Shown here one piece after another: positions 18,158 to 27,296 of a DNA stretch of 64,000 nt. The stretch's first letter is position 1; each line of letters begins with the position of its first letter. The notes beneath the pieces are model-generated. The model had not been told where the DNA came from. It saw only the letters and a list, made by a program, of their open reading frames with translations, and did no database searches. Source of the DNA: Labrenzia sp. VG12 (GTDB taxonomy: Bacteria > Pseudomonadota > Alphaproteobacteria > Rhizobiales > Stappiaceae); the NCBI RefSeq assembly GCF_002237595.1, contig NZ_CP022529.1:496001-560000 (forward strand), read 5' to 3'. The translations under genes and the position numbers were made by a program.

Positions 18158-19029
18158 GTTCCGGCCCCTGTGGTCCAGCTGCTGCGGTCAAGCACGGGCA
18201 GCTCCGTCCGCGTTTCGTTCATCCGCGGCATGGCGGCCAAAAGACCGCGTGTATAGGGATGACTGGCCTCGTGCAGGGCACCAGCTTCGCATTCCTCGAC
18301 GATTTCGCCGCTGTTCATCACCAGGATACGGTCGCAATAGCGCGCAACCAGATTGAGGTCATGGCTGATCAGGATCAGCCCCATGCCCTTGCCGGTGACG
18401 AGATCATCGATGATGTCCAGCACCTGCGCCTGAACAGAGACGTCGAGCGCGGAGGTCGGTTCGTCGGCGATCAGCAGGTCCGGTTCCGGGATCAGCATCA
18501 TGGCAATCATCACCCGCTGGCCCATGCCACCCGACACTTCATGCGGATAGAGCTGGGCGACCCGCTCCGGATCGTGAATGCGCACGGCCTCCAGCATCGC
18601 CAGAACACGGGATTTCAGATCGCGGCGCAGAAGGTACTTGTGCGTGACCAGCGCTTCGGCGATCTGGTCGCCGATGGTCATGACCGGGTTCAACGAGAAT
18701 TTCGGGTCCTGCATGACCATGGAGATCCGGGCACCACGCAGGTGACGCATCTGCTTCTCGCTTTGGTGCAGCAGGTCGAGACCGTCAAATTGCAGCCGTC
18801 TGGCCCGGACCTTGCCGGGCTTGCGGATAAGCCGCAGGATCGACCGGCCGGTCATGGACTTGCCGGAGCCGGATTCGCCGACGATGCCGAGCCGTTCGCG
18901 CCCAAGCGAGAAGGAAATACCCTTGACCACGTCGACAGGTCCCCGCGCGGTCGGGAAGGTGACGGTGAGGCCGTCTACCTCAAGAAGGGGGCGCTCATGA
19001 CTTGTCTCCCTGTTTCGGATCCAGCACAT
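18154..19029 (-). CDS. Peptide-type ABC transporter ATP-binding protein (DppD/OppD-like), probable N-terminal frameshift
   Basis: Intact ATPase core: Walker A GESGSGKSMTGRSIL, signature VSGGMGQRVMIAMML, Walker B LLIADEPTSALD, and the OppD-type C-terminus with SHPYTRGLLAAMP. The N-terminus is odd. The natural start, an ATG at 18998 overlapping the permease stop as ATGA and preceded by AGGGAG, is out of frame with the core and stops after seven codons. Adding one C to the 5-base C run at 18987-18991 would restore MSAPLLEVDGLTV. As written, the only in-frame ATG is at 19029, inside the upstream permease gene, giving 291 residues. Either that start is used or the base is a real or sequencing deletion. 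Confidence 0.85.
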   Translation of the reverse strand: MCWIRNRETSHERPLLEVDGLTVTFPTARGPVDVVKGISFSLGRERLGIVGESGSGKSMTGRSILRLIRKPGKVRARRLQFDGLDLLHQSEKQMRHLRGARISMVMQDPKFSLNPVMTIGDQIAEALVTHKYLLRRDLKSRVLAMLEAVRIHDPERVAQLYPHEVSGGMGQRVMIAMMLIPEPDLLIADEPTSALDVSVQAQVLDIIDDLVTGKGMGLILISHDLNLVARYCDRILVMNSGEIVEECEAGALHEASHPYTRGLLAAMPRMNETRTELPVLDRSSWTTGAGT

Positions 19030-19891
19030 CGCGCAAGCCGTCACCCAGGAAGCAGAAACCGAGGGAAACCAATATGATGGCAAAGCCCGGCATGGTCGCA
19101 ACCCACCACTGATCGAGAATGAAGGTTCGCCCGCGCGAGATCATCGCCCCCCATTCCGGCAGGGGCGGCTGAGCACCGAGGCCGAGAAAGCCGAGACCGG
19201 CGGCGGTCAGGATGATACCGGCCATGTCGAGCGTCACCCGGACAATGGTAGACGAGGCACAGAGCGGCAGCACGTGGCGCAGGATCACGCGCATCGACGA
19301 TGCGCCCTGAAGCCTGACCGCGGCTATGAACTCCGCATCCCGGAAGGTGAGGGTCTCGGCGCGGGCGATGCGCGCATAGACCGGCCAGGCCGTGATCGCG
19401 ATGGCGATGATCGCGTTTTCGATGCCGGGGCCGAGCGCGGCGACAAAGGCGAGCGCCAGGATCAGCTTGGGCATGGAGAGGAAAATGTCGGTGATGCCCA
19501 TCAGGATCCGGTCGGTCCAGCCGCCAAAGTAACCCGAGACGGCGCCGACGATCAGGCCGAGTGGGGCGGCAATGACGGCCACCAGGGTGACGATCAAAAG
19601 CGTGATCCGCGCGCCGTAAACGACACGGGAGAAAATGTCCCGTCCGAGCTCGTCGGTGCCCATCAGATGGGTGGAAGAGGGAGGCATGAGCCGGTTGGCA
19701 AGATCCTGTCCAACCGGCGAATAGGGCGCGATCCACGGTGCAAACACCGCCATGATGACCAGCACAAGCAGGATAAGCGCGCCGACCACGGCCAGCGGGT
19801 TGCGCATCAGTGCGGTGAAGGCACGCCAGGTCCGGCCGAGCGTTGCCTGAAGACGGGAGGTCGGGCTGTCGTCGAGAAGCCAGGCGATCAT
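18995..19891 (-). CDS. Peptide-type ABC transporter permease (DppC/OppC-like)
   Basis: 298 residues with an N-terminal OppC_N-like segment (ALMRNPLAVVGALILLVLVIMAVFAPWIAPYSP), about six membrane spans and the permease EAA loop around ARIARAETLTFRDAEFIAAVRLQGASSMRVILRHVLP. GTDELGRDIFSRVVYGAR is characteristic of DppC-type subunits. It overlaps the DppB-type gene by 4 bases and the next ATPase start by 4 bases, so it sits in a tightly coupled operon. Confidence 0.93.
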   Translation of the reverse strand: MIAWLLDDSPTSRLQATLGRTWRAFTALMRNPLAVVGALILLVLVIMAVFAPWIAPYSPVGQDLANRLMPPSSTHLMGTDELGRDIFSRVVYGARITLLIVTLVAVIAAPLGLIVGAVSGYFGGWTDRILMGITDIFLSMPKLILALAFVAALGPGIENAIIAIAITAWPVYARIARAETLTFRDAEFIAAVRLQGASSMRVILRHVLPLCASSTIVRVTLDMAGIILTAAGLGFLGLGAQPPLPEWGAMISRGRTFILDQWWVATMPGFAIILVSLGFCFLGDGLRDVLDPKQGDKS

Positions 19892-20964
19892 GTGCGGGCC
19901 CTCGGATCGAGAATGCGGTAAAGCACGTCGGAAATCTTGTTGATCAGGATGAAGACGGAACCGATCACCAGCGTCGCCCCGAGCACGGCGTTCATGTCCG
20001 CCGTCAGAAGCGCATTGGTCAGGTAATTGCCGATGCCGGGCCAGGAAAACACCGTTTCGATCATCACCGAGCCCTCCAGCAGCGCCGCATAGGACAGGCC
20101 GATCACGGTGATCAGCTGGATGCGGATCGGATAAAAGGCGTGGCGCCAGATGACCTTTCGTTCTGGAACCCCCTTCACCCGCGCCGTGGTCACATATTCC
20201 TGGGCCAGCTGGTCGAGCATGAAGGACCGGGTCATGCGGGCAATATAGGCAAGGCTGAAAAAACCGAGGATCGAGGCCGGCAGGAGAAGGTGGTCCAGCG
20301 CGTTCCAGAAGATCTCCGGCGCCCGGGCAAGCAGGCTGTCCACCAGGTAGAGCCCGGTCACCGGATCAACGATGCCTTCATAGAAGATATCGACACGGCC
20401 CGGACCGGCGACCCAGCCAAGGCCCGCGTAAAAGATAGCGAGGCCAACCAGGCCAAGCCAGAAGGCGGGAACGGAATACCCCAACAGCCCGAGAACCCGG
20501 ATCAGCTGGTCGATCCAGGTGCCTTGATGCGTGGCGGCAAAGACCCCCATCGGCACACCGAGACAGACCCCGATCAGGATGCCAATGGTTGCCATTTCAA
20601 GGGTCGCGGGGAAAACGCGGGCAAGGTCCTCGGCAACCGGGCGGCCGGTGGAGATCGACATGCCGAGATTGCCGGTAAAAATATCGCCGACATAACCGAT
20701 GAATTGCAGGGCCAGCGGCCGGTCAAGCCCCATGGCCTGGCGGGCGGCTTCATAGACCTCGTTGGAGGCGCGGTCACCGACAACGGCCAGGACCGGGTCA
20801 ATGGGTACCACCCGGCCAATGAAGAAGGTGATGGCCAGAAGCCCAAGAAATGTCCCGAGCGTGACAAGCAGAAAACGGGCGAGGGCGGCAAGGTTGCCGA
20901 ATACCCGGTCGCTCAGTTGATCGCCTCTGGCTTCCGCGGCGCTTTCGACGGGTTCAAAGGACAT
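19888..20964 (-). CDS. Peptide-type ABC transporter permease (DppB/OppB-like)
   Basis: 358 residues, first gene of the transporter operon. RRQF-type DppB features: N-terminal span FLLVTLGTFLGLLAITFFIGRVVPIDPVLAVVGDRAS, the long periplasmic loop, LGVPMGVFAATHQGTWIDQLIRVLGLLGYSVPAFWLGL, and the EAA loop YVTTARVKGVPERKVIWRHAFYPIRIQLITVIG. ATG 20964 (MSFEPVES) is preferred; an upstream in-frame start at 20985 adds seven residues. Divergent from the XRE-cupin regulator across about 220 bases. Confidence 0.92.
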   Translation of the reverse strand: MSFEPVESAAEARGDQLSDRVFGNLAALARFLLVTLGTFLGLLAITFFIGRVVPIDPVLAVVGDRASNEVYEAARQAMGLDRPLALQFIGYVGDIFTGNLGMSISTGRPVAEDLARVFPATLEMATIGILIGVCLGVPMGVFAATHQGTWIDQLIRVLGLLGYSVPAFWLGLVGLAIFYAGLGWVAGPGRVDIFYEGIVDPVTGLYLVDSLLARAPEIFWNALDHLLLPASILGFFSLAYIARMTRSFMLDQLAQEYVTTARVKGVPERKVIWRHAFYPIRIQLITVIGLSYAALLEGSVMIETVFSWPGIGNYLTNALLTADMNAVLGATLVIGSVFILINKISDVLYRILDPRART

Positions 20965-21152
20965 GGCGCCCCCGTACGAAATCAACTTCCTGTCTGACTG
21001 AACGTGTCACTGCGTGTCCCCGCCCACATGACTCAACTTTGAAGAAGAAGAGTCTAGTCCATTGAACTTAGACGCTTTTTCATCAAGCGAGTCAGGCTCG
21101 AATTGCAAAAGCCATCTAAAAAGTTCTTGGAGCATACAAAAAAATCTGCTTT

Positions 21153-21171
21153 CATCAAAAAAATTTTGATG
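21153..21171. promoter_or_regulatory. Palindromic operator-like site before the XRE-cupin gene
   Basis: CATCAAAA (21153-21160) and TTTTGATG (21164-21171) form a perfect inverted repeat around AAA. It lies in the divergent region between the permease operon and the regulator gene and abuts the regulator's ribosome site GGGAG (21171-21175). An autoregulatory operator is likely; a 5'-leader hairpin is the alternative. Confidence 0.5.
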
Positions 21172-21184
21172 GGAGTAAAAATCT

Positions 21185-21847
21185 TTGAATAGCTCGACGG
21201 CACGCCCGGTCAGTCAAGCGGAAACCCGGGTCGGTTCTCTGATCCGTGCCCGCCGCAAGCAGCTCGGTCTGACCTTGCAGCAGCTCGGCGACGCTTCGGC
21301 TCTGTCTGTTGGTTATCTCAGCCAGGTCGAGCGCGACCATGCGACGCCGACCCTCGGGTCTCTCGCCGGCATTGCCAGGGCACTGGGTGTCGGACTGGAC
21401 TATTTCGTGGCTCAGCCGCGTGCGCAGGATGCCCTGACAAGGTCCGAGACCCGGCCGCGTTTTTCCATTTCAGGCTCCACGGTCAGTTATGAGCGCCTGG
21501 CCACCGAGTTTCCGGGCAGCGAGCTCTCGTCCTTTCTGTTGACCGTGCCACCCGGCTACGCCTCGGAAACCGTGAGCCATGAAGGCGAGGAGCTGATCTA
21601 CATCCTGGAGGGCTCCATCACCCAGTTCCTGGACGGCGAAGCGATGGTGATGAAGGCGGGCGACAGCCTGCATTACCGCGGCAACACCCCCCATGCCTGG
21701 TCCAACCCGAACGAGACCCCGGCAAAGATCCTGTGGACCGGAACCCTGACCATCCTGAATGCCGGCGACGACAAGACCAGCCGCATCGAGCTGGTGTCAC
21801 CGGACAAGTACGACGATCAGAACAACACCAAAAAAACCAACCTCTGA
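21185..21847 (+). CDS. XRE-family regulator with C-terminal cupin domain
   Basis: 220 residues. An HTH_3 domain about residues 15-75 (VGSLIRARRKQLGLTLQQLGDASALSVGYLSQVERDHATPTLGSL) is followed by a Cupin_2 domain about 125-195 (SHEGEELIYILEGSITQFLDGEAMVMKAGDSLHYRGNTPHAWSN). The start is a TTG at 21185 with GGGAG 9 bases upstream; no ATG fits. Divergent from the permease/ATPase operon and directly upstream of the binding-protein gene, so it most likely controls this uptake locus in response to a ligand held in the cupin. Confidence 0.9.
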   Translation: MNSSTARPVSQAETRVGSLIRARRKQLGLTLQQLGDASALSVGYLSQVERDHATPTLGSLAGIARALGVGLDYFVAQPRAQDALTRSETRPRFSISGSTVSYERLATEFPGSELSSFLLTVPPGYASETVSHEGEELIYILEGSITQFLDGEAMVMKAGDSLHYRGNTPHAWSNPNETPAKILWTGTLTILNAGDDKTSRIELVSPDKYDDQNNTKKTNL

Positions 21848-21864
21848 CAGATGGAGACGAAGAC

Positions 21865-23451
21865 ATGAAGCTCTTGAGGACCGCGCTTCTGGCAGCCGCT
21901 CTGGCGCTGCCGTTGGCGCCGCAGGCGATCGCCGCGACCCCGGACAACCTGCTCGTGGTGGCGCAGAACATTGACGACATCGTCGCCATTGACCCGGCCC
22001 AGGCCTATGAATTTTCGTCCGGTGAACTGGTGACCAACGTCTATGACCGGTTGGTGCAATATGACGCCGAGGACCCGACCGTCCTGGCGCCGGGCCTTGC
22101 CAGCGCGTGGCAGGCCGATGCGGATGCCAAGACAATCACTTTCACGCTGCGCGACGGGGCGACCTTCCATTCCGGCAATCCGGTGCGTGCCGAAGATGTT
22201 GTTTTTTCCTTTGCCCGGGTGATCAAGCTCAACCTGACCCCGGCCTTCATTCTGGCGCAGCTCGGCTGGACGCCGGACAATGTCGAAGACATGGTGACCG
22301 CCGACGGCAACACGGTGACCGTCAAATATGAAGGCGATTTCTCGCCGGCCTTCGCGCTCAATGTCCTGGCCTCCCGCCCGGCGTCCATCGTCGACGAAAA
22401 GACCGTGATGGTCAACGAGACCGATGGTGACATGGGCAATGCCTGGCTGAACGCCAATTCGGCGGGCTCCGGTCCGTTCGAGCTGCAGTCCTACCGCCCG
22501 GGCGAACTGGTCCGGTTCAAGTCCTTTGGCGACTATTTCAAGGGCGCTCCGAAGGTAGACGGTGTCATCATCCGTCATGTGGCCGAAGCGGCAACCCAGC
22601 AGCTTCTGCTCCAGTCCGGTGACATCGACCTGGCGCGCAACCTGACACCTGACCAGATTGCCGGCATGGACGGTGACGCGATCAAGGTGGAAACCTTCCC
22701 CCAGGCCGCCGTGCACTTCCTGTCCTTCAACCAGAAGCAGGCGCCCCTCCAGCCGGAGGCTGTCTGGGATGCAGCGCGTTATCTTGTCAATTACGAGGGC
22801 ATGACCGACAGTTTCCTGAAAGGCCAGATGGATGTGCACCAGGCGTTCTGGCCCAAGGGTTTCCCGGGCTCCTATGACGAAACGCCCTATAGCTACGACC
22901 CGGAAAAGGCCAAGCAGATCCTGGCGGATGCGGGCGTGGAAACACCGGTCACCGTGACGCTGGATGTCATCAACGCCGCGCCGTTCACCGACATGGCACA
23001 GTCGCTGCAGGCGAGTTTTGCCGAGGCCGGGATCAACTTCGACATCATCCCCGGCACCGGCTCGCAGGTGATCACGAAGTATCGGGAACGCAGCCACGAA
23101 GCCATGCTGCTCTACTGGGGCCCCGACTTCATGGACCCGCACTCCAACGCCAAGGCCTTCGCCTATAACAGCGACAATTCCGACGACAACTACCAGGCCA
23201 CCACCACCTGGCGGAACGCCTGGGCCGTGCCGGAGGAAATGAATGACATGACCAAGGCAGCGCTTGCCGAAAGCGATCCGGACAAGCGCAATGCCATGTA
23301 TGTCGAACTGCAGAAGCGCGTGCAGGCCAAGTCGCCGATCGTGATCATGTTCCAGGCGGCCTATCAGGTGGCGATGGACAAGAAGGTCGAGGGTTACGTC
23401 AACGGCGCCACCTCCGACTTTGTCTACTACCGCCTTGTCAGCAAGAACTGA
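21865..23451 (+). CDS. Peptide-type ABC transporter substrate-binding protein (SBP_bac_5)
   Basis: 528 residues. Sec signal peptide MKLLRTALLAAALALPLAPQAIAA, then a family 5 binding protein: AYEFSSGELVTNVYDRLVQYDAEDPTVLAPGLASAWQADADAKTITFTLRDGATFHSGNPVRAEDVVFSF is the classic entry signature. GGAGA (21853-21857) sets ATG 21865; the frame is open further upstream. It delivers substrate to the divergently encoded permease. The YYRL end and length match dipeptide-binding proteins; the actual ligand is not predictable, although the adjacent M24 peptidase suggests a peptide or amino-acyl compound. Confidence 0.93.
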   Translation: MKLLRTALLAAALALPLAPQAIAATPDNLLVVAQNIDDIVAIDPAQAYEFSSGELVTNVYDRLVQYDAEDPTVLAPGLASAWQADADAKTITFTLRDGATFHSGNPVRAEDVVFSFARVIKLNLTPAFILAQLGWTPDNVEDMVTADGNTVTVKYEGDFSPAFALNVLASRPASIVDEKTVMVNETDGDMGNAWLNANSAGSGPFELQSYRPGELVRFKSFGDYFKGAPKVDGVIIRHVAEAATQQLLLQSGDIDLARNLTPDQIAGMDGDAIKVETFPQAAVHFLSFNQKQAPLQPEAVWDAARYLVNYEGMTDSFLKGQMDVHQAFWPKGFPGSYDETPYSYDPEKAKQILADAGVETPVTVTLDVINAAPFTDMAQSLQASFAEAGINFDIIPGTGSQVITKYRERSHEAMLLYWGPDFMDPHSNAKAFAYNSDNSDDNYQATTTWRNAWAVPEEMNDMTKAALAESDPDKRNAMYVELQKRVQAKSPIVIMFQAAYQVAMDKKVEGYVNGATSDFVYYRLVSKN

Positions 23452-23467
23452 GGGTCTATAGGCCGCA

Positions 23468-23491
23468 GGCCGTCCCGCCCGCGGGGCGGCC
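23468..23491 (+). terminator. GC-rich hairpin after the binding-protein gene
   Basis: GGCCGTCCC pairs with GGGGCGGCC (one G-T pair) around GCCCGC, 17 bases after the stop. It is followed by CTTCACG rather than a T run, so termination may be weak or the hairpin may protect the mRNA 3' end. The rest of the 238-base gap to the next gene shows nothing clear. Confidence 0.55.
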
Positions 23492-23689
23492 TCTTCACGG
23501 CGCAGCTTCTTCGTGTCCTTCCTCCAGGCCAATCGAAGCGCGCACCGGGACCGGGATGTTCTGAAGGTGACCCATCACCGCAGTCTGAGAGAGCTTCCCG
23601 GTTCCGGATCATCGCACGGTGCGTCTTGAGCGCGATGCGACCAATCGAACTGTCCTTGCGCTGAGGCGCATCTCCCATGGAGCCCATTG

Positions 23690-24784
23690 ATGTCTGCCCT
23701 TCATGACCAGCGCCTGGCCGCGCTTCGCCAGCGCATGACCGAGACCGGAACGGATCTCGTCGCGCTCGGCCCCTCCAGCCACATGTATTATATGAGCGGG
23801 GTGGATCCGCATGGCGACGAGCGTCCAGTGATGCTGCTCGTGTCGAAGTCCCATGCCGGTTTCCTGATGCCGGCGCTCAATGTCGACAGCAGTCGCCAGA
23901 ACACCGCCCTGCCGTTCTTCCCCTGGGCCGACGATGATGGTCCGGCGGCGGCACTTCAGAGCCTTCTTCAGGCATCAGGGCTGCCACAGGCACCGAACGT
24001 TGTGCTCGACGAGACGATGCGCACCGATTTTGCGCTTCTGTTGCTCGACGCGTTGCCGGGAGCTTCCCGGCGGTTTACCGAGGATACGGTCGGCTTCCTG
24101 CGAGCCCGCAAGGATGACGCGGAATACCGGCTCTTAAAGGCAAGTGCCGTTCTCAACGACCGGGCCATTCAAGCCGGTTTCGATGCCTTGAAAGACGGCA
24201 TCACCGAGCTGGAGGTCGCAACCGTGATCCGCGACGTTTACAAAAAGGCTGGCGCTGTTCCGGTCTTCACCAGCGTCTGTTTCGGTGGCAATGGCGCCTT
24301 TCCCCATCACCACACCGGTGACACCCGGCTGAAGGTGGGGGACGCGGTTCTGATCGACGCGGGCGGCCGACTGGACGGCTACCCGTCCGACATGACGCGG
24401 GTTGGCTTCTTTGGCGAACCGACAGAGGAGTTCCTGGAAATCCATGGCATTGTCGAACGTGCCGTCCAGGCGGCGCTTGCGGCATCCAGACCGGGTGTCG
24501 CTGCCAAGGAGATCGACAAGGCCGCGCGCGATGTGATCGCGGAAGCCGGGTACGGCGACCGCTTTTCCCACCGGACCGGCCATGGCATGGGCATCGACAT
24601 TCACGAACCGCCTTATCTGACGGCGACCTCCGAAACGGTGCTGGACGAAGGCATGGTCTATTCCATCGAGCCAGGCATCTATCTTCCCGGCAAGTTTGGC
24701 CTGCGCCTGGAAGACATTGTGATCCTGCACGAAGACGGGCCGGAAATTCTCTCGGACATGCCGCGGGCAGCGGTGCTGCGTTAA
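23690..24784 (+). CDS. M24-family metallopeptidase (Xaa-Pro aminopeptidase/prolidase type)
   Basis: 364 residues: a creatinase-like N-terminal domain (1-130) and a pita-bread M24 domain. Metal ligands are in order: Asp in LIDAGGRLDGYPSDMTRVGFF (two Asp, 11 apart), His in HRTGHGMGIDIHEPPYL, Glu in YSIEPGIYLPGKFG and Glu in LRLEDIVIL. It probably cleaves peptides with Xaa-Pro bonds in the cytoplasm after uptake by the neighbouring ABC transporter. ATG 23690 follows GGAG; a TTG directly before it is also in frame. Confidence 0.9.
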   Translation: MSALHDQRLAALRQRMTETGTDLVALGPSSHMYYMSGVDPHGDERPVMLLVSKSHAGFLMPALNVDSSRQNTALPFFPWADDDGPAAALQSLLQASGLPQAPNVVLDETMRTDFALLLLDALPGASRRFTEDTVGFLRARKDDAEYRLLKASAVLNDRAIQAGFDALKDGITELEVATVIRDVYKKAGAVPVFTSVCFGGNGAFPHHHTGDTRLKVGDAVLIDAGGRLDGYPSDMTRVGFFGEPTEEFLEIHGIVERAVQAALAASRPGVAAKEIDKAARDVIAEAGYGDRFSHRTGHGMGIDIHEPPYLTATSETVLDEGMVYSIEPGIYLPGKFGLRLEDIVILHEDGPEILSDMPRAAVLR

Positions 24785-24826
24785 GTCAGTTCCAAGTTTT
24801 GGCTATCGAGAAAGTCATTGCCAGAC

Positions 24827-24862
24827 GGCACTTTAGGCAATAATGACACTGACTAAAGTGCC
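24827..24862. repeat. Perfect 10-bp inverted repeat with 16-base spacer
   Basis: GGCACTTTAG (24827-24836) and CTAAAGTGCC (24853-24862) lie between the peptidase and lipoprotein genes. No T run follows. It could be a two-half-site operator or a long hairpin ahead of the lipoprotein gene. Confidence 0.5.
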
Positions 24863-24904
24863 AATCATGATTTCATTTGTGAAGAGTTGCCGGGGTCTGG
24901 GACG

Positions 24905-25360
24905 ATGACAATTCGCGCCGTGTTGACGGTCTTGCTGCTTGCGCTGCTGGCCGGGTGTCAAACAAGCTCGTCGACGCCACCCCCTGCCGCCAAACCCGGC
25001 GAATCCGGTTGGATCAGCCAGGCACAGCGTCCGTATTACATCCGCGAACTGGTGCGCAACGAGCTCGTGCCCGTGAAAATCGCTTGCCGCTACACCGACG
25101 AAGAATTCCCGGAGATGGAATTCAAGGTCTGGAACAAGAAGGTCGAAGGACTGAGCCGCCGGAGCCTGCAGATTTTCACCGAATTCGGTACAAGCCATAC
25201 TTACCGTGCCGATGAGGTTGCGCAGTTCAAGACTGTCCCGTCGATTGATGTGGCCTACTACAAGCGCATGCAGGTCTGGCATGGATGCATGATCCCGACG
25301 CCTTACCTCAACGAACTGGAATGGCAGAAAAACCTGGCGCGCCTGCGGCGACGGACATAA
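24905..25360 (+). CDS. Hypothetical lipoprotein, 151 aa
   Basis: Signal peptide with lipobox LLAGC (Cys about residue 18), a Ser/Thr/Pro linker, then a soluble domain with RPYYIRELVRNELVPVKIACRYTDEEFPEMEFKVWNKK. Two further Cys may pair. ATG 24905 is chosen so the signal peptide begins MTIRAVLTVLLLALL; a GTG at 24887 is in frame upstream. No domain family recognised. Confidence 0.65.
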   Translation: MTIRAVLTVLLLALLAGCQTSSSTPPPAAKPGESGWISQAQRPYYIRELVRNELVPVKIACRYTDEEFPEMEFKVWNKKVEGLSRRSLQIFTEFGTSHTYRADEVAQFKTVPSIDVAYYKRMQVWHGCMIPTPYLNELEWQKNLARLRRRT

Positions 25361-25716
25361 GGCTGGCTAGAAAGCGGAGGAGTGGGGTCATTTCGTTGCG
25401 TTTGGTGACCGACTTGCTGAACCGTGATGCCCGGGGGCAAGTTGGGGTGGTGCAGTGCTGTCGTCCAGGTCTGGCCGGGCGGTAGCACAGGTTGGGTGTC
25501 TTGAAACGAGACCCGCTTCACTGCAAACCAGCTGTGTCTGACCGTGCCGCCTGCGCCTTGTGGCCGGTTGAAGATCGTGAGCAGCTGGAAACCCGTGAGG
25601 CGAATGGGCTTTCGCACTGACCTGGTTCGAATGAAAACGCAGGACCAAATTGTGTCGACTGTCCTCCGCAGGCGGTCCTTCGGCGCCCCTCCCGGAAATT
25701 GGCCGGGAAAGGGTGG
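25361..25716. other. Gene-free stretch
   Basis: Open frames here overlap each other on both strands and look non-coding. A short inverted repeat TCCCGG/CCGGGA occurs near 25688-25706, just after the end of the convergent amidase gene, and may be its terminator stem. Nothing else seen. Confidence 0.4.
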
Positions 25717-27066
25717 TTAGCTCATGGCTGCGGCATCATGGATCCGCAGAGCGGTTTCCCTGTCGATCCTGCCGTGACGGCCACCGGCGGGGGCCTGCGT
25801 GATTTCGGTGGCGTAGAAGTGGATCTTGAAATACTCGATGGCCCGCATGGAGTCCGCTGTCAGAACACCCTGTGGCCCATTTCGGCCGACCCAGTAGCCG
25901 ATCTTGTTCAGGTCTGACAGGATCTGCAGGATAGGAGTGCCAGTGATGTTTTCCAGCTTCTGCCCGCCATAGATCGAGCGCGCATCATTGTCACCAATGC
26001 GCAGTTCCGGGTCTGACCCGTTCCCCTTGAAAAGGCCACCATAGATCCCGGCAAGAGCCCTCGGACCGGAAGAGGCGAAACTGGCAAGAGTCGGATAGCC
26101 ACGCCCTGGGCCTGGTGGTCCAAACCCGGCTCGTCCGAGGCGCGGCCAATCGAAACGAAATCCGGGATCGAAGTCCCTGATCTTCATTTCCACGGCCAGG
26201 TCCGAATGCCCGATGACGCGTCTTGGGTCGATGCCGAATTTCTTGACCAGCTTGTCCAGTAACCAGAGGAGCGACTTGTATTGCTCCTCCGTGAAATCGG
26301 CATCAGCCTCGTTTGGCTTTACATTTTCAAGTTCGATGCCGATCGAGCGGTTGTTGATATTGCTTGCACCTGCCCAGTAGGGATCGCCTGAATGGCTCGC
26401 GCCACCGGCGTGATTGCCCTTGATATCGTCGCTCAGGAACTTGATGATTTGGCCGTCGTCCTTGAGGATCAGATAGTGCGCACCGGCCTTCTTCGAAATC
26501 TTCCGTACGGCCCCATAAGGATCGGATCCGGAGGTGAGATGAACGACGATCAGGTCCGTGTTGTTCTTGCGGGTACGCCGTTTCTTGTAATCCGTCACCC
26601 AGACGGGCTGTAACACCACATCGATTTCATTGTGCGCAACTTTCCACGCCAGACCGTCTGCGTTTGAGTTTGACGCCGTTGTTGCGCTCGTGATGTGCGG
26701 TTTCTTCGGGTTCCCATCGATCTTGACCTTGATGTCGAGCGGCCGGAACACCCGCCCGGCACCCGGCGCGAAGGGGCGGGTCAGCGCAGGTCCGACGGGA
26801 TCGGTTGTCCAGTGCTCGGGCCGGATGCGCAGCAGGTAAAGGCCATTGACACTCGGCAGGGTGAACCTGAGGCGTCCCTGTCGATTGGTCGTGCCGATTG
26901 CGTCAGAAGATCGTAGCGCGGCAAAGGGGAGGCGCGCTTCGGCCGAACCGATGTCGAGAAGGAACACTTCCGCACTGGAGACAGGGTCGTCGAAGTGATG
27001 CTGCTTTCTGTTCAGTCGCTTCCGGTTGATACGGTAGCGATTGTCGATCCTGATCGTGGCCCGCAT
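25717..27066 (-). CDS. N-acetylmuramoyl-L-alanine amidase domain protein (Amidase_2)
   Basis: 449 residues. A N-terminal region of about 170 residues has a beta-sandwich/Ig-like look (GTTNRQGRLRFTLPSVNGLYLLRI). An AmpD-type amidase domain about 170-320 follows: LIVVHLTSG (first zinc His), GAHYLILKDDGQIIKF, NNRSIGIELEN, and VIGHSDLAVEMKIRDFDPGFRFDWPRL (second His and final Asp). The C-terminal 100 residues resemble a peptidoglycan-binding-like domain. It likely cleaves the amide bond between MurNAc and the stem peptide. No signal peptide is evident. ATG 27066 has GAGG 7 bases upstream; a GTG at 27105 is in frame. Confidence 0.8.
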   Translation of the reverse strand: MRATIRIDNRYRINRKRLNRKQHHFDDPVSSAEVFLLDIGSAEARLPFAALRSSDAIGTTNRQGRLRFTLPSVNGLYLLRIRPEHWTTDPVGPALTRPFAPGAGRVFRPLDIKVKIDGNPKKPHITSATTASNSNADGLAWKVAHNEIDVVLQPVWVTDYKKRRTRKNNTDLIVVHLTSGSDPYGAVRKISKKAGAHYLILKDDGQIIKFLSDDIKGNHAGGASHSGDPYWAGASNINNRSIGIELENVKPNEADADFTEEQYKSLLWLLDKLVKKFGIDPRRVIGHSDLAVEMKIRDFDPGFRFDWPRLGRAGFGPPGPGRGYPTLASFASSGPRALAGIYGGLFKGNGSDPELRIGDNDARSIYGGQKLENITGTPILQILSDLNKIGYWVGRNGPQGVLTADSMRAIEYFKIHFYATEITQAPAGGRHGRIDRETALRIHDAAAMS

Positions 27067-27296
27067 GAAAGCCTCGTCACGCTGGTTAAGTTGACCCTGG
27101 GTCACTATAGGCGCGCGGGGTAAATTCGCTAATCCGCATTATTGTCAAGAAGGGCTTGCTGCCTGTTCTGTCGGAACCGGTTCCGGCCTTTCGTGAACGG
27201 GGAGCGGAATAGGGAAGCATGAGCAGCTTGAGGTCCGGTGTGAGACCTGCAAGGCATCGCCGGCAAGACTTTTCGAAAGAGCGATTTGTCCGGAAA

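Noticed and set aside
19843..20997. 384-codon open frame on the plus strand
   Set aside because: Antisense to the permease gene; Asp/Gly/His-rich shadow.
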